A stretch of DNA of 64,000 bases from Kitasatospora azatica KCTC 9699. Lineage in GTDB: Bacteria > Actinomycetota > Actinomycetes > Streptomycetales > Streptomycetaceae. The stretch is taken from assembly GCF_000744785.1 (NCBI RefSeq), contig NZ_JQMO01000002.1, forward strand, positions 1,364,001 to 1,428,000, in the 5' to 3' direction. The notes under the pieces are model-generated. The model had not been told where the DNA came from and searched no databases. It saw only the letters and a program-made list of their open reading frames with translations. A program made the position numbers and the translations under genes. This document shows positions 8,400-16,993 of this stretch, piece after piece. The first letter of the stretch is position 1. Each line of letters starts with the position of its first letter.

Positions 8400-8863
8400 C
8401 AGGGGCCTCCCGGTCTGGTGGGGTCGGTCGCCAGCTTGGCGGTCCCGTGTCCCTGGACGGACAGGTTGGAGAAGCCGAACAGCCCGAGCGTGGCGGTCCG
8501 GTACTGCATGTTGATCACCACGGTGATGCTGGTGGCCAGTGCCTGGGGCGGGTTGTTCGGGTCGGACTCGGCCACCAGCCGCAGGTCCTTGTACCGGGAG
8601 TCGCTGCGCAGGTAGTCGGTGGCGGCGGCGTACGCGGCGGCGGTGTTGATCCGGTAGCCCCCGCCGCTGAGCAGGGTTGCCTCGTCGATCTGCTGGCCGC
8701 CGACCCGGGCGGCCTCCTGGGCGAGCGCGTCGGCCTCCTCGATGGCGCGCAGCCGACCGCCGGCGTCCACCGTGATGCCCAGCATGAGCAGCATCATGGT
8801 GGCGCTGATCGCCACGAAGATCGAGATGACGCCGCGATCGCGGCCACCCCGACAGACCCTCAC
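8399..8863 (-). CDS. TadE/TadG-like pilus-assembly membrane protein
   Basis: This 154-residue protein has a short basic N-terminus, then RDRG followed by a hydrophobic helix (VISIFVAISATMMLLML), the layout of type IV pilin-like leaders. A putative extracellular region of about 110 residues follows. It is the last of four consecutive small pilin-like genes. At the position where pilins carry Glu+5 it has Phe, so it may be a minor TadG-type component rather than a main pilin. GTG at 8863 is preceded by GGGGAGGGGAAC, a good ribosome binding site. The stop overlaps the LysM gene start. Confidence 0.65.
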   Translation of the reverse strand: MRVCRGGRDRGVISIFVAISATMMLLMLGITVDAGGRLRAIEEADALAQEAARVGGQQIDEATLLSGGGYRINTAAAYAAATDYLRSDSRYKDLRLVAESDPNNPPQALATSITVVINMQYRTATLGLFGFSNLSVQGHGTAKLATDPTRPGGP

Positions 8864-8889
8864 GTTCCCCTCCCCAGGGTGTAGTTCGA

Positions 8890-9360
8890 CTAGCTGGACC
8901 GGTAGCGGTCGATGACCGACCGGAAGCCCCCGTTCAGCGTCAACTCGCCGGGTACCCACACCGGAGACAGATCATTCACGGGTACCTCGCAACTGACGTT
9001 CACCACGACCACGTTCAACGGCACCGGCGGACCGGTCAACGGCTCGACGCCGACGCTGACACGCAGGTTCGAGCAGCGCACCCCGGCCCCGCTGAGCGAG
9101 TCACGCGCCGCCTTGTCGGCCACGCCCTGCACGTCGCCGCTGCGGTCCAGCGAACCGGCCCGCGCCGCGACCCGGGCGGCCTCCTCCACCGAGCCGGCCT
9201 GCAGCTCCGCCCGCCCGGCCAGCAGGACCAGGCAGAAGAGCCCGAGCAGCACCGGGGCCACGATGGCGGCCTCCACGGCCAGGCTCCCCCGCTCCCTCTC
9301 CAGCTCCCGCTCCCGCTCCCGGCGCTGACCCCGGCCCCGACCCCGCTGGCGCGCGCTCAT
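8890..9360 (-). CDS. TadE-like pseudopilin
   Basis: The 156-residue protein starts with a very Arg/Glu-rich cytoplasmic stretch and then has RERG followed by SLAVEAAIVAPVLLGLFCL. This is the TadE signature, with a prepilin-peptidase-like glycine, glutamate at +5 and a Pro in the helix. The remaining ~110 residues would be outside the membrane and contain two cysteines. TadE proteins are minor pilins of the Tad/Flp system. Its ATG overlaps the stop of the neighbouring gene (9357-9360), which indicates translational coupling. Confidence 0.8.
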   Translation of the reverse strand: MSARQRGRGRGQRRERERELERERGSLAVEAAIVAPVLLGLFCLVLLAGRAELQAGSVEEAARVAARAGSLDRSGDVQGVADKAARDSLSGAGVRCSNLRVSVGVEPLTGPPVPLNVVVVNVSCEVPVNDLSPVWVPGELTLNGGFRSVIDRYRSS

Positions 9361-9746
9361 CGGACGAACTGTTCGATCGGCATGGTGACGCTCTGCTTGA
9401 CGTCCAGCGAGTCCAGGCCCGGCAGCAGCAGGAGCGGTTGGATGTGCACGGTGACGGTGATGGTGGTGTCGGTCGGCTTGCGGGGCGGGACGCTCACCGT
9501 GGGTGTGCCGAGCAGACCGTCGAAGCGGTCCAGGAAGTCCTGGGCACGAGTCCTGGCATCGGCGTCGGTGCCATTCAACACCCGTCCCGCGTCGGCCCCT
9601 TCACGCGCCGCGGTCAAGGCCACGCTCTGCGAGTACCAGAACAGCGCGGCCTGGACCACGAGCAGCACGAAGAGCAGGATCGCCGGGAAGATGATCGCGA
9701 AACTGATGCTGAGGACACCGCGGTCATCGAACTCCCGGCGACCCAC
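9357..9746 (-). CDS. TadE-like pseudopilin lacking Glu+5
   Basis: About 129 residues. After a short charged start comes DDRG and a long hydrophobic helix (VLSISFAIIFPAILLFVLL) with the Pro typical of TadE, then WYSQSVALTAAREGADAGR and an extracellular domain. The +5 position is serine instead of glutamate. GTG at 9746 lies three bases after the stop of the Flp-like gene, and the downstream TadE gene overlaps it. The exact start is uncertain because no separate ribosome binding site is visible, so coupling to the upstream gene is likely. Confidence 0.75.
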   Translation of the reverse strand: MGRREFDDRGVLSISFAIIFPAILLFVLLVVQAALFWYSQSVALTAAREGADAGRVLNGTDADARTRAQDFLDRFDGLLGTPTVSVPPRKPTDTTITVTVHIQPLLLLPGLDSLDVKQSVTMPIEQFVR

Positions 9747-9748
9747 CG

Positions 9749-10030
9749 TCAGGTGACCTTGACGGTCGGCAGCGTGGTCGGGATGTCGTCCTTGGCCTTC
9801 TGCCCGAGGCTCATCACCACGGTGACCACGGCGCCGGCGATCGCGACCACCACGATCACGATCAGCGCCATCTCGATGCTCAGTGCGCCGCGGTCGCCCT
9901 CGGCGTGGGCCGCCTTGGCCCGGCCGACGTGCACCCGCAGCAGCGCCATCGCCAACTGCAGCGGCAGTAGCAGTGGCACCAGGAACAGTTGCGCCAAGGT
10001 GCGCAGCTTCGTCATGGGAACGGCCTTCAT
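9749..10030 (-). CDS. Flp-like type IV pilin
   Basis: This 93-residue protein has one central hydrophobic helix. The sequence EGDRG-ALSIEMALIVIVVV fits a prepilin cleavage site (after Gly) with glutamate at +5 of the mature chain. The short hydrophilic tail (GQKAKDDIPTTLPTVKVT) gives a mature product of about 45 residues, the size of Flp pilins. It is the best candidate for the main fibre or pseudopilin subunit of the locus. The leader is unusually long and itself contains a hydrophobic stretch. I chose ATG 10030, which has GAGGAG eight bases upstream. Confidence 0.75.
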   Translation of the reverse strand: MKAVPMTKLRTLAQLFLVPLLLPLQLAMALLRVHVGRAKAAHAEGDRGALSIEMALIVIVVVAIAGAVVTVVMSLGQKAKDDIPTTLPTVKVT

Positions 10031-10095
10031 GGTTCGCACTCCTCAGTGGACGTGGGGGACACGGGGGACGGAAGTCCGGTGGGCCGGACGGGATG

Positions 10096-10986
10096 TCAGA
10101 ACACATGGAGCATCTGGTACAGCGCGGGGTACACGATCAGGACGGTCATGAGCAGGGTGAGCGCCGCGCCGGGCGCCACCATCCGTTCGCTGTTGGCCCC
10201 GGCCTCGGCCAGGTCCGCGGCGAGCAGTTCGTCGCGCAGGCCCTTGGCGCGGGCCCGCAGGGTGTCGTACACGGCGGCGCCGTCCGTGCCGGAGATCCGC
10301 ATGATGTCGGCGACGTCCTGGAGCGGGCCGAGGCCGAGTTCGGCGGCCAGCGCGTCCAGCCCGTCCCAGGGCGGCACCCGGTCGGTGGCGGCGCGTTCCA
10401 GGGCGTCCTGGATCCGCCGGAAGACGGTGCCGTGGCCGACCGCCGCGGCCCGCCGCATCGCCTCGGCCGGTCCGTGGTCGGCGGCCCGTTCCAGCGCGAC
10501 GAGTTCGAGGTAGGCGGCGATCGCGTGCAGGTACTCGACCCGGGCCTCCTTGGCCTCGCTCTGCACCACCGCGTCGGGCAGCAGCCAGCCGCCGATCGCC
10601 AGTCCCAGGCTGATCAGCACCGGCAGCGCGATCGGCGGGCCGAACCCGGTGAGCGCGGCCATCGCCGACAGGTAGCCGGGCAGCACCAGGCCGACCAGCG
10701 CGAAGAGCAGTTTGTGCGCCATGAACCGGGCCGGGGTGCGGCCGATCAGCGACAGCGACTGCAGCGGCACCTTCGAACCGGCCAGCACCAGCGCGCGGTC
10801 GCCGAGCCGGTCGTACCAGCCGGTGCCGGCCTGGTCGGCGGCCGTCTGGTGCTCCACCGGCGGTCGGTGCAGCCGGTCCAGCGCCCGGCTCAGGTCCGGT
10901 GGCGCCGGGCGGAGTTCCGCGATCAGCAGGGCGAGACCGGCGGCCACCACGCAGCCCGCCAGCACCGCCCAGGGCGAGACGATCAC
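10096..10986 (-). CDS. tadC: TadC-type inner-membrane platform protein (type II secretion F family)
   Basis: The 296-residue protein has an N-terminal membrane helix, two more around 95-140, a cytoplasmic helical domain with the GspF/T2SF pattern (YLELVALERAADHGPAEAM, IMRISGTDGAAVYDTL) and a C-terminal helix (ALTLLMTVLIVYPALYQM). Such proteins form the platform with TadB around which the ATPase works. GTG at 10986 overlaps the tadB stop by four bases. A 65-bp gap separates it from the pilin genes, with a good ribosome binding site for the pilin. Confidence 0.85.
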   Translation of the reverse strand: MIVSPWAVLAGCVVAAGLALLIAELRPAPPDLSRALDRLHRPPVEHQTAADQAGTGWYDRLGDRALVLAGSKVPLQSLSLIGRTPARFMAHKLLFALVGLVLPGYLSAMAALTGFGPPIALPVLISLGLAIGGWLLPDAVVQSEAKEARVEYLHAIAAYLELVALERAADHGPAEAMRRAAAVGHGTVFRRIQDALERAATDRVPPWDGLDALAAELGLGPLQDVADIMRISGTDGAAVYDTLRARAKGLRDELLAADLAEAGANSERMVAPGAALTLLMTVLIVYPALYQMLHVF

Positions 10987-11921
10987 CGCACCTCCTCAAG
11001 CGGTGCGGCCTCCTCGGCCTGCCCGGGCATGGCCCCGACCCGGCTGCGCCGGTCGACCTCCAGCAGCCGCGGCAGCGGCTTGTTGGCGGCCATCGAACGC
11101 ATCCAGCCGATCACCGCGACGAACAGCCCGGCCAGCACGCCCAGCACCACCTGGCCGATCAGCGTGTGATAGGGCGCGGTGTAACGGTCGTTGAAGGAGC
11201 CGACGGCGATCACCCCCAGGATGATGGTGACCAGCCAGCGGATGGTGGTCCGGTGCTTGGCCCGGTCGGCCTCGATCGAGCGGCGCTGGCGCACCTCGTC
11301 ACGGACCGACTCGGCCATGTCGGCCAGTGCGCGGGCCAGTCCGGGGCCGCTGTCACCGGCCCGCAGCAGCAGCGCGGCGAGCACCTTGTCGGCGGTGGCG
11401 TCGGCCACCGCGTCGGCGAACAGGCGCAGCGCGTCCTCCACCCGCCAGCGGGCCTGCAGTCGGGCCGCCAGGTCCTCGACCTCGGTCTGCAGCGCGGCCG
11501 GTGCGGTGCGCCGGCTGGTGATCAGCGCCTGGTTGAGGCCGGTGCCGAGCAGCAGCACGTCGGAGAGCCGCTGGGTCCAGTCGGCCAGCGCCTCCAGCCG
11601 GGTGATCTGCCGGGTGTCGGAGCGGGTCGCCGCGAAGAGCCAGGGCAGGCCGAAGACCAGCATCGGGACCAGCACCACGGTGACCGGTATCCGGCTGAAC
11701 AGCCAGGCCAGCGGCGCGGCGACCAGACTCAGCGCGAGCTGGATCCGGCGCATCCGCACGGTGCCGGGGTCCGGCGTGCCGGGGGCGCCGTACCAGAGGA
11801 CATGCAGCCGGGTCGCCAGCGGGCTCGGCTCGGCGGCCTCGGCACTGCTGCCGCGCAGGCCGACCACCAGCACCACCAGGCCGCCGCTGAGCAGCAGCCC
11901 GCACAGGGCGAAGAGCAGCAT
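10983..11921 (-). CDS. tadB: TadB-type inner-membrane platform protein (type II secretion F family)
   Basis: This 312-residue protein has an N-terminal membrane helix, a second hydrophobic pair around 95-120, a T2SF cytoplasmic domain (LSDVLLLGTGLNQALITSRR, LLRAGDSGPGLARALADMAESV) and two C-terminal helices. It is homologous in plan to TadC and lies directly before it with an overlap. TadB and TadC form the membrane base of Flp-type machines. Its start is 43 bp downstream of the tadA stop. Confidence 0.85.
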   Translation of the reverse strand: MLLFALCGLLLSGGLVVLVVGLRGSSAEAAEPSPLATRLHVLWYGAPGTPDPGTVRMRRIQLALSLVAAPLAWLFSRIPVTVVLVPMLVFGLPWLFAATRSDTRQITRLEALADWTQRLSDVLLLGTGLNQALITSRRTAPAALQTEVEDLAARLQARWRVEDALRLFADAVADATADKVLAALLLRAGDSGPGLARALADMAESVRDEVRQRRSIEADRAKHRTTIRWLVTIILGVIAVGSFNDRYTAPYHTLIGQVVLGVLAGLFVAVIGWMRSMAANKPLPRLLEVDRRSRVGAMPGQAEEAAPLEEVR

Positions 11922-11964
11922 CAGCGCCCCCTTACGCGGAATTGACGGACCGTCAGGAAGACTG

Positions 11965-13815
11965 TCATCGCAGCCCGCCGATCCGCAGCGAGAGCGGAGC
12001 CGTCCAACTCCCGTACGCGGACTGCAGGAGCCCCGCGTCGAAGCCGGCCCGGCGCAGGTCGTCCAGGCAGTTCGGCGGCGTGTGCGGGACGGCGCGCGGT
12101 TCGCCGATCTCCGGGCGCGGGCCGAAGACGGTGTTCAGTGCGGGCCGGCCCTGCTCGCCGAGGCCGGTCACCTCGAGCACGTGCGAGACGAACCGGTGCC
12201 GCCGCCCGCCGACCGCCGTCTCGTCCACCATCGCGACGTGCACGATCAGGTCGACGGCGTTGGCGGTCAGCCGGTAGGCGAGCGTGTCGGTCATGTGCGA
12301 GCCGTACTCCAGGCAGAGTTCGGCGATCCGGTCGACCACCATGTGCGGGCCGCGCGCGTGCAGCGTGCACATCGAGCCGCCCTCGCCGTTGGTCATCACC
12401 CGCAGCATCGGGACCACCTCGCCGGAGCGGACCTCGCCGACGATGATCCGCGAGAGCGTCATCCGCAGCGCGGCCGGGATGAGTTCGCCGATCGACAGCT
12501 CGCCGGCCACCTTGCCGTCGATCCGCTCGCCGTTGCCCTCCCGCGCCTCCATCGGCACCACCTGGCGCAGATGGCCCAGGGTGTGCAGCCAGAGCTCGAA
12601 CTCCGACTCCAGGGTGCCGATCCGCTCGTCCGGCGGGATCTCGGCGGCCATCGCGCGCAGCAGGCTGGTCTTGCCGACGCCCTGGGTGCCGGTGATCATC
12701 ACGTTCTTCCGGGCCCGGATCGCCGAGGCCAGGAAGGCCGCGATGGTGGCGTCCACGGTGCCGAGCGCCACCATGTCGGCCAGCGTCGCCGAGGCGACCC
12801 GGTGGCGACGGATCGCGACATACGGGCGCGGCGTCACCTCGGTCATCGCCTGCAGGCGCATGCCGCCCTCCAGGCGCAGCGCCAGGGTCGGACTGGCGGA
12901 GCTCAGACTGCGCTCGCCACCACCGTGCTGCCGGGCCAGGTCCTGCAGCAGCTCGACCAGTTCGACGTCCGTGTCGGCCACCGGCGGGACCTTGCGCAGC
13001 GGTTGGTGAACCCGGGAGACCCAGACGTCGTCGCAGCCGTTGATCAGGATGTTCTCGATCTCCGGGTCGTCCAGGTAGGGCTGCAGCCGGCCGGCCCGGA
13101 ACAGCAGGTCGTAGACGGCCTCGGAGAGCGCGCGGTCCTGCTCCCGGGTCGGGGGGACGCCGTGGGTCTGCGCATAGGCGTCGGACCAGCGGGCCACCGT
13201 CTCCTCGATCAGCGCCCGACCGCGCTGGCGGCGGGTGGCGCGGTCCACCTCCATTCCCTGGGTGGCCGTCAGGCGGGAGATCTGCTGGTGCAGTTCGGAG
13301 GCCACCTGGCGCTTGAGCTCGCGGGCCACCTGGGGGTCGACCACCGGCGGGGGCGGCGCGGTGGCGGCCCAGGGCTCGGGGGTCGGCAGCACCGGCAGCG
13401 CAGTCGGGGAGGGCTGGGCCCAGGAGCTGGGCACGGGCACGGCGGTCGGCGCCGGGGCGGCCGTCGGGGTGGACGCGGTCGGCGGCTGCACCGACCACGG
13501 CTGGCCAGTGGCGGGCGGTGGACCGTTGAACTGCCCGGTGAACGGGCCCGTGAACTGCCCGGTCGGGCGGTCGGACGGGCGCACCGGACCGGCCACCACC
13601 GGTCCGGCCAGCACCGGTCCTGGCGTCACGGTCGCGCCGTACCCGGCGGCGGACGGCACCTGGGCAGGCGGCACCTGGCCGGGCGGCACCTGGGCCGGCG
13701 GCGGCGCGCCCTGCTGCTGGTACGCGCTCTGCTGCTCCGCCTCCTCGGGCTCGACCGTCCACGGCAGTGCGCCCGGGTCGGCGGCGGCACGGTCACGCAT
13801 CGGGCTACCGCGCAC
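11965..13815 (-). CDS. tadA: TadA/CpaF secretion ATPase
   Basis: The 616-residue protein has a Pro/Gln-rich N-terminal ~130 residues, a helical N-domain and then the CpaF ATPase core. The Walker A is GTQGVGKTSLLRA, the aspartate-box region follows at PPDERIGTLESEFEL, and LSRIIVGEVRSGEVV matches the Walker B. MTNGEGGSMCTLHARGP is the His-box. It is the hexameric motor that powers Flp-type pilus assembly or secretion. GTG at 13815 has an ideal GGGGGAGG six bases upstream and overlaps the stop of the cpaE gene. The long disordered N-terminus is an unusual feature. Confidence 0.9.
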   Translation of the reverse strand: MRGSPMRDRAAADPGALPWTVEPEEAEQQSAYQQQGAPPPAQVPPGQVPPAQVPSAAGYGATVTPGPVLAGPVVAGPVRPSDRPTGQFTGPFTGQFNGPPPATGQPWSVQPPTASTPTAAPAPTAVPVPSSWAQPSPTALPVLPTPEPWAATAPPPPVVDPQVARELKRQVASELHQQISRLTATQGMEVDRATRRQRGRALIEETVARWSDAYAQTHGVPPTREQDRALSEAVYDLLFRAGRLQPYLDDPEIENILINGCDDVWVSRVHQPLRKVPPVADTDVELVELLQDLARQHGGGERSLSSASPTLALRLEGGMRLQAMTEVTPRPYVAIRRHRVASATLADMVALGTVDATIAAFLASAIRARKNVMITGTQGVGKTSLLRAMAAEIPPDERIGTLESEFELWLHTLGHLRQVVPMEAREGNGERIDGKVAGELSIGELIPAALRMTLSRIIVGEVRSGEVVPMLRVMTNGEGGSMCTLHARGPHMVVDRIAELCLEYGSHMTDTLAYRLTANAVDLIVHVAMVDETAVGGRRHRFVSHVLEVTGLGEQGRPALNTVFGPRPEIGEPRAVPHTPPNCLDDLRRAGFDAGLLQSAYGSWTAPLSLRIGGLR

Positions 13816-15175
13816 GGAGCACCTCCCCCTGGGTCTCGACGCCCTCCGCGGGCGCCCGGAACGGTTCCGGCGCTGCCGGCTGCGGCGCTATCCCGGCCAG
13901 CGGCGGCTGGGGGCCGGGCCGCACCTGCACCGGCCCGGCCTGCGGGACGAACACCTGCCCCGCCGGTGAGGCGAAGGCCTGCCCGGCGACCGGGCCGACG
14001 GCGGGCTCGGTCGCCGCGTCGACCGGGTACGGCTGCTGGGGCTGTCCATAACCGGGATGCTGCTCATAGCCCGGTTGCCGCTCATAGCCCGGGTACTGCT
14101 GCTGGCCGGGATACTGCTGCTGGTACTGCGGCGCCTCCTGGTACGCCGCCACCGGCTCGTACACCTCGCCCGAGGGCGGCGCGTACGCCTGCTGCTGCCC
14201 CCAGCCGGCCCCCGCGACGGGGTAGGCCGGCGGCTGTCCCGCCGGTGGCGCACCCCAGCCGTGGTCCGCCACCGGCGCGGCAGTCGGCGCACCCAGCGGC
14301 ACACCCAGCGGCTGGGACAGCTGCTGGGTCAGCGACTCGGTCGGCGGCGCGGCGGCCACCACCTGCTCCCGGACCGGCCCACCGATCGGCGTCAGCCGCT
14401 CCCGGCGCTGGCGCACCACGGTCTGGATCCGGTCGGCGACGGTGCGCGCGGTGCGCATCAGCTCCGATCTGAGGAACCGCCGGTCCGTGCTGTCCCCGCC
14501 GTCCGAGAGCACCCGCGCCGTGCGCGCCGCGTAGGGCAGCACCCCGAGCACCGGCAGCCCGAACTCCCGGGTGATGTCCGCGGGTGGGTACGGCCCCTCG
14601 GCGACCAGCAGCAGTCCGAGTGCGTCGGCGCCGGTGCCGGCGGTCTCCAGGTCCTCGCGCAGCGCGGCCAGTCGGGGCCGCGCGGAGCTGAGCCCGCGCA
14701 GCGTGGTGCGCACGGTGGCGACCACCGCGTCCGCCCGCCGGGCCAGCACCGCGCCGGGGCCGAAGGCGCCGGACCGGCCGAGGTCCAACAGCACGTCGTA
14801 GCCCTGCGGTTCGAGCGCGTGCAGGGTCTCGACCAGCGGTTCCCAGGTGTAGGCGAGCCCGGTGGCCTGGGCCGGGTCGGTCAGCCCGGGCAGCAGCAGG
14901 CGCTCGCCCTCGCCCTCCGGCGAGATGTCGATCAGTTGGTCCCAGAGGGTCTGTGCGAGCAGGCCGCGCCGGTCGGCGACGGCCAGGTTGCGCAGCCCGT
15001 ACACCGCCTCGACCCGGCCCTCCAGGGCGCCGGCCAGCGCCGCCCCGCCGTCGGGGTCGCACTCGACCACCATCACCTTGCGGCCGGGGGTCAGCGGCCA
15101 GGAGAGCAGCAGGGCCAGCGCCGAGGTGGTGGCGCCGGGGGCCCCGGGCCCGCCGGTCACCGCGATCACGGCCAT
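13805..15175 (-). CDS. cpaE: CpaE/TadZ-like MinD/ParA-family ATPase with disordered tail
   Basis: Residues 1-260 have the ParA/MinD fold: an N-terminal strand and P-loop region (VIAVTGGPGAPGATTSA), MVVECDPDGG as the second switch, and LLDLGRSG as a Walker B-like strand. The P-loop lacks the signature and catalytic lysines (KGGxGKT), a divergence also known in TadZ proteins, so ATP hydrolysis is doubtful. The C-terminal ~150 residues are rich in Pro, Gln, Tyr and Gly with repeated QQYPG-like units and look disordered. CpaE/TadZ proteins place the secretion machine in the cell. Its start codon touches the stop of the cpaB gene (TGATG). Confidence 0.8.
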   Translation of the reverse strand: MAVIAVTGGPGAPGATTSALALLLSWPLTPGRKVMVVECDPDGGAALAGALEGRVEAVYGLRNLAVADRRGLLAQTLWDQLIDISPEGEGERLLLPGLTDPAQATGLAYTWEPLVETLHALEPQGYDVLLDLGRSGAFGPGAVLARRADAVVATVRTTLRGLSSARPRLAALREDLETAGTGADALGLLLVAEGPYPPADITREFGLPVLGVLPYAARTARVLSDGGDSTDRRFLRSELMRTARTVADRIQTVVRQRRERLTPIGGPVREQVVAAAPPTESLTQQLSQPLGVPLGAPTAAPVADHGWGAPPAGQPPAYPVAGAGWGQQQAYAPPSGEVYEPVAAYQEAPQYQQQYPGQQQYPGYERQPGYEQHPGYGQPQQPYPVDAATEPAVGPVAGQAFASPAGQVFVPQAGPVQVRPGPQPPLAGIAPQPAAPEPFRAPAEGVETQGEVLRAR

Positions 15176-15927
15176 CAGGCGCTCCCGGCGGAGCGCGAGG
15201 GGCTGGGACTCGCCGATGCGGACGGAGCGTCAGCTCCCGTCCTGGGTGCCAGGATGATCTGGAACTTGCCGCCGGCCGCCCAGCCGGCCAGCTTGGCCGC
15301 GTCGCCCTGTGGCACGGCCACGTCGATCACCTGGCTGTCGCCGCCCTTGCCGAGCTGGGCCACCACCGCGTTCATGGTCTGCGGCGCGGCGGGCGGTCCG
15401 CCGGCCGGCTGGTCGGTGATCAGCACGATGACGATCCGCTGGCCCACCTCCACCCCGGCGGCGGGCAGTTGGCTGGCGTGCACGGGCAGGCCGACCTGCT
15501 GCATCCCGGGCTGCACCACCACCGCGTTGGTCAGGTCGCTGGCCAGCAGCAGCGCGCCGCGGTGCAGGTCGGTGGTGGCCCGCAGGCCGATCGCCCGGGT
15601 CAGGTCGGCGGCGCTGACCGGCGCCAGCGCCGGGTCGCTGGCGATCCGCGCCACCACCAGGTCGTCGGCCGTGATGGTGTGGCCGTACGGGATGTCGCGG
15701 GCCAGCGCCAGGACGGCGATCCGCTGGCCGGTGCTGTTGTAGAGCACCGCGCCACCCAGCCCGCCGGCCGCGATCAACGCCGCCGCCATCGCGATCACGC
15801 CGGGCCGGCGCCGCCGGGCCCTCAGCGAGCGCGAGGGCGCCACCGGGCGCGCCTCGCCTCTGGCGGGCGCGACGGCCGGGGCGGTGGGCGTGCCGAGGGT
15901 CGGCGACGAGAAGGTGCGGTTCTCCAT
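15175..15927 (-). CDS. cpaB: CpaB/RcpC-like SAF-domain protein
   Basis: This 250-residue protein has a basic cytoplasmic N-terminus, one membrane helix (about 45-65), and an SAF domain (VLALARDIPYGHTITADDLV) followed by a CpaB-type extracytoplasmic region (DLHRGALLLASDL, PVHASQLPAAGVEVGQRI). The tail is Ser/Ala-rich. CpaB/RcpC proteins support the pilus in the periplasm of Gram-negatives; here it would face the cell wall. It stands before cpaE with a 1-base overlap. The start ATG 15927 has GGAGG nearby (CTCCTCCAGGAAGGC on the complementary reading). Confidence 0.85.
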   Translation of the reverse strand: MENRTFSSPTLGTPTAPAVAPARGEARPVAPSRSLRARRRRPGVIAMAAALIAAGGLGGAVLYNSTGQRIAVLALARDIPYGHTITADDLVVARIASDPALAPVSAADLTRAIGLRATTDLHRGALLLASDLTNAVVVQPGMQQVGLPVHASQLPAAGVEVGQRIVIVLITDQPAGGPPAAPQTMNAVVAQLGKGGDSQVIDVAVPQGDAAKLAGWAAGGKFQIILAPRTGADAPSASASPSPSRSAGSA

Positions 15928-15973
15928 CGGACTTCGGCCTTCCTGGAGGAGCTCGACTCTTGCTTGGGACAGG

Positions 15974-16993
15974 TCAGTTGAGTACTTGGAGCTCGTTGAC
16001 CTGGAACTGCACGGGGGCGCCGGCCACCTTGTACTGGAGGTCCGGCCAGGGCTTCACGGTCGGATTGTTGTCGTCCACCGTCGTGACGTCCCAGATCTCG
16101 GTGGCCACCGGCCAGAAGCCGCCGCCGGGCGAGGGCGAGGCCGTGGGTTTGGGGCCGGTGCTCGGCGGGGCGCCGGTGCTGGGCGAGAGCTTGTCGAAGG
16201 AGGCCAGGCAGGCGTCGGCCGGCGGGTTCTGCTCCAGCCCCGCGGCGTACGGGACGCCCGGACCGTGGCAGGTCACCGTCTGCTCCACCCCGGCGATCGC
16301 GTAACCGAGGTCCCAGACCACGCTGTTCAGGGTAGCGGTGGCGGTCACCGTGACACCGTTGAGCGAGACCGTGGTGCTCTGCGGCCCGACCGTGACGTCA
16401 TGGGTGGCCGGCGAGGTCTCGTACCAGAGCCAGGCCTTCACGCCGACCAGCATCTGCCCGTTCTTCGGGTCGATGTGCTCGATCGGGCGGGCGAACCTCA
16501 GCTGTTTGATCGCCATTTGGGCCACCGTGCCGGGGGTCGGCGGTGCTGCGGTGACGTTGGGTGGCTTGGACAGCCACCTGGTGCCCGCGGTGGGATTGTT
16601 GGCCGCGTCGTAGCAGGTGGTCAGGTAGACGGTGCCGCTGCCGTACTTGCCTTCCCACTGCGTCGACCCGGGGTCGGGCTGCGGGACCTCCGGCGTGAAG
16701 TAGCAGCCGCTCGTGGTGTCGAACCAGCCGAGGTCGGGGTCCCAGCACGGGTGCTGGACCCCGTGCCAGGCGCACTGCGCCTCGGTGCCGCCACCGCCGC
16801 CGCCACTGGACCCACCGCCACCTCCCGGTGAGCCGGTACTGCCCGGCGCGTCGATCTCGACGCAAATGGCCAGCACCACACAGGGATTGATTCCACCGCT
16901 CGACGTCGCCGCCTGCGCGGGAATCGTTGCCGCAGCCACCAGTCCGATCAGCAGCAGAAGTTGACCGAGGGTGCGACGCATTGTGCTCAGCAT
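15974..16993 (-). CDS. Secreted cysteine-containing protein of unknown function in the Tad locus
   Basis: The 339-residue product has a clear signal peptide (LGQLLLLIGLVAAATIPAQA, about 8-28), a Gly/Ser-rich linker (about 50-70), then a Cys- and Trp-rich region (CAWHGVQHPCWDPDLGWFD and further cysteines), and a C-terminal region with another Pro/Ser-rich spacer. At least eight cysteines suggest disulfides outside the cell. I do not recognise the family; similar proteins sit in actinobacterial Tad loci, so a surface or pilus-accessory role is an inference. It overlaps the end of the preceding lipoprotein gene by 7 bp. Confidence 0.65.
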   Translation of the reverse strand: MLSTMRRTLGQLLLLIGLVAAATIPAQAATSSGGINPCVVLAICVEIDAPGSTGSPGGGGGSSGGGGGGTEAQCAWHGVQHPCWDPDLGWFDTTSGCYFTPEVPQPDPGSTQWEGKYGSGTVYLTTCYDAANNPTAGTRWLSKPPNVTAAPPTPGTVAQMAIKQLRFARPIEHIDPKNGQMLVGVKAWLWYETSPATHDVTVGPQSTTVSLNGVTVTATATLNSVVWDLGYAIAGVEQTVTCHGPGVPYAAGLEQNPPADACLASFDKLSPSTGAPPSTGPKPTASPSPGGGFWPVATEIWDVTTVDDNNPTVKPWPDLQYKVAGAPVQFQVNELQVLN

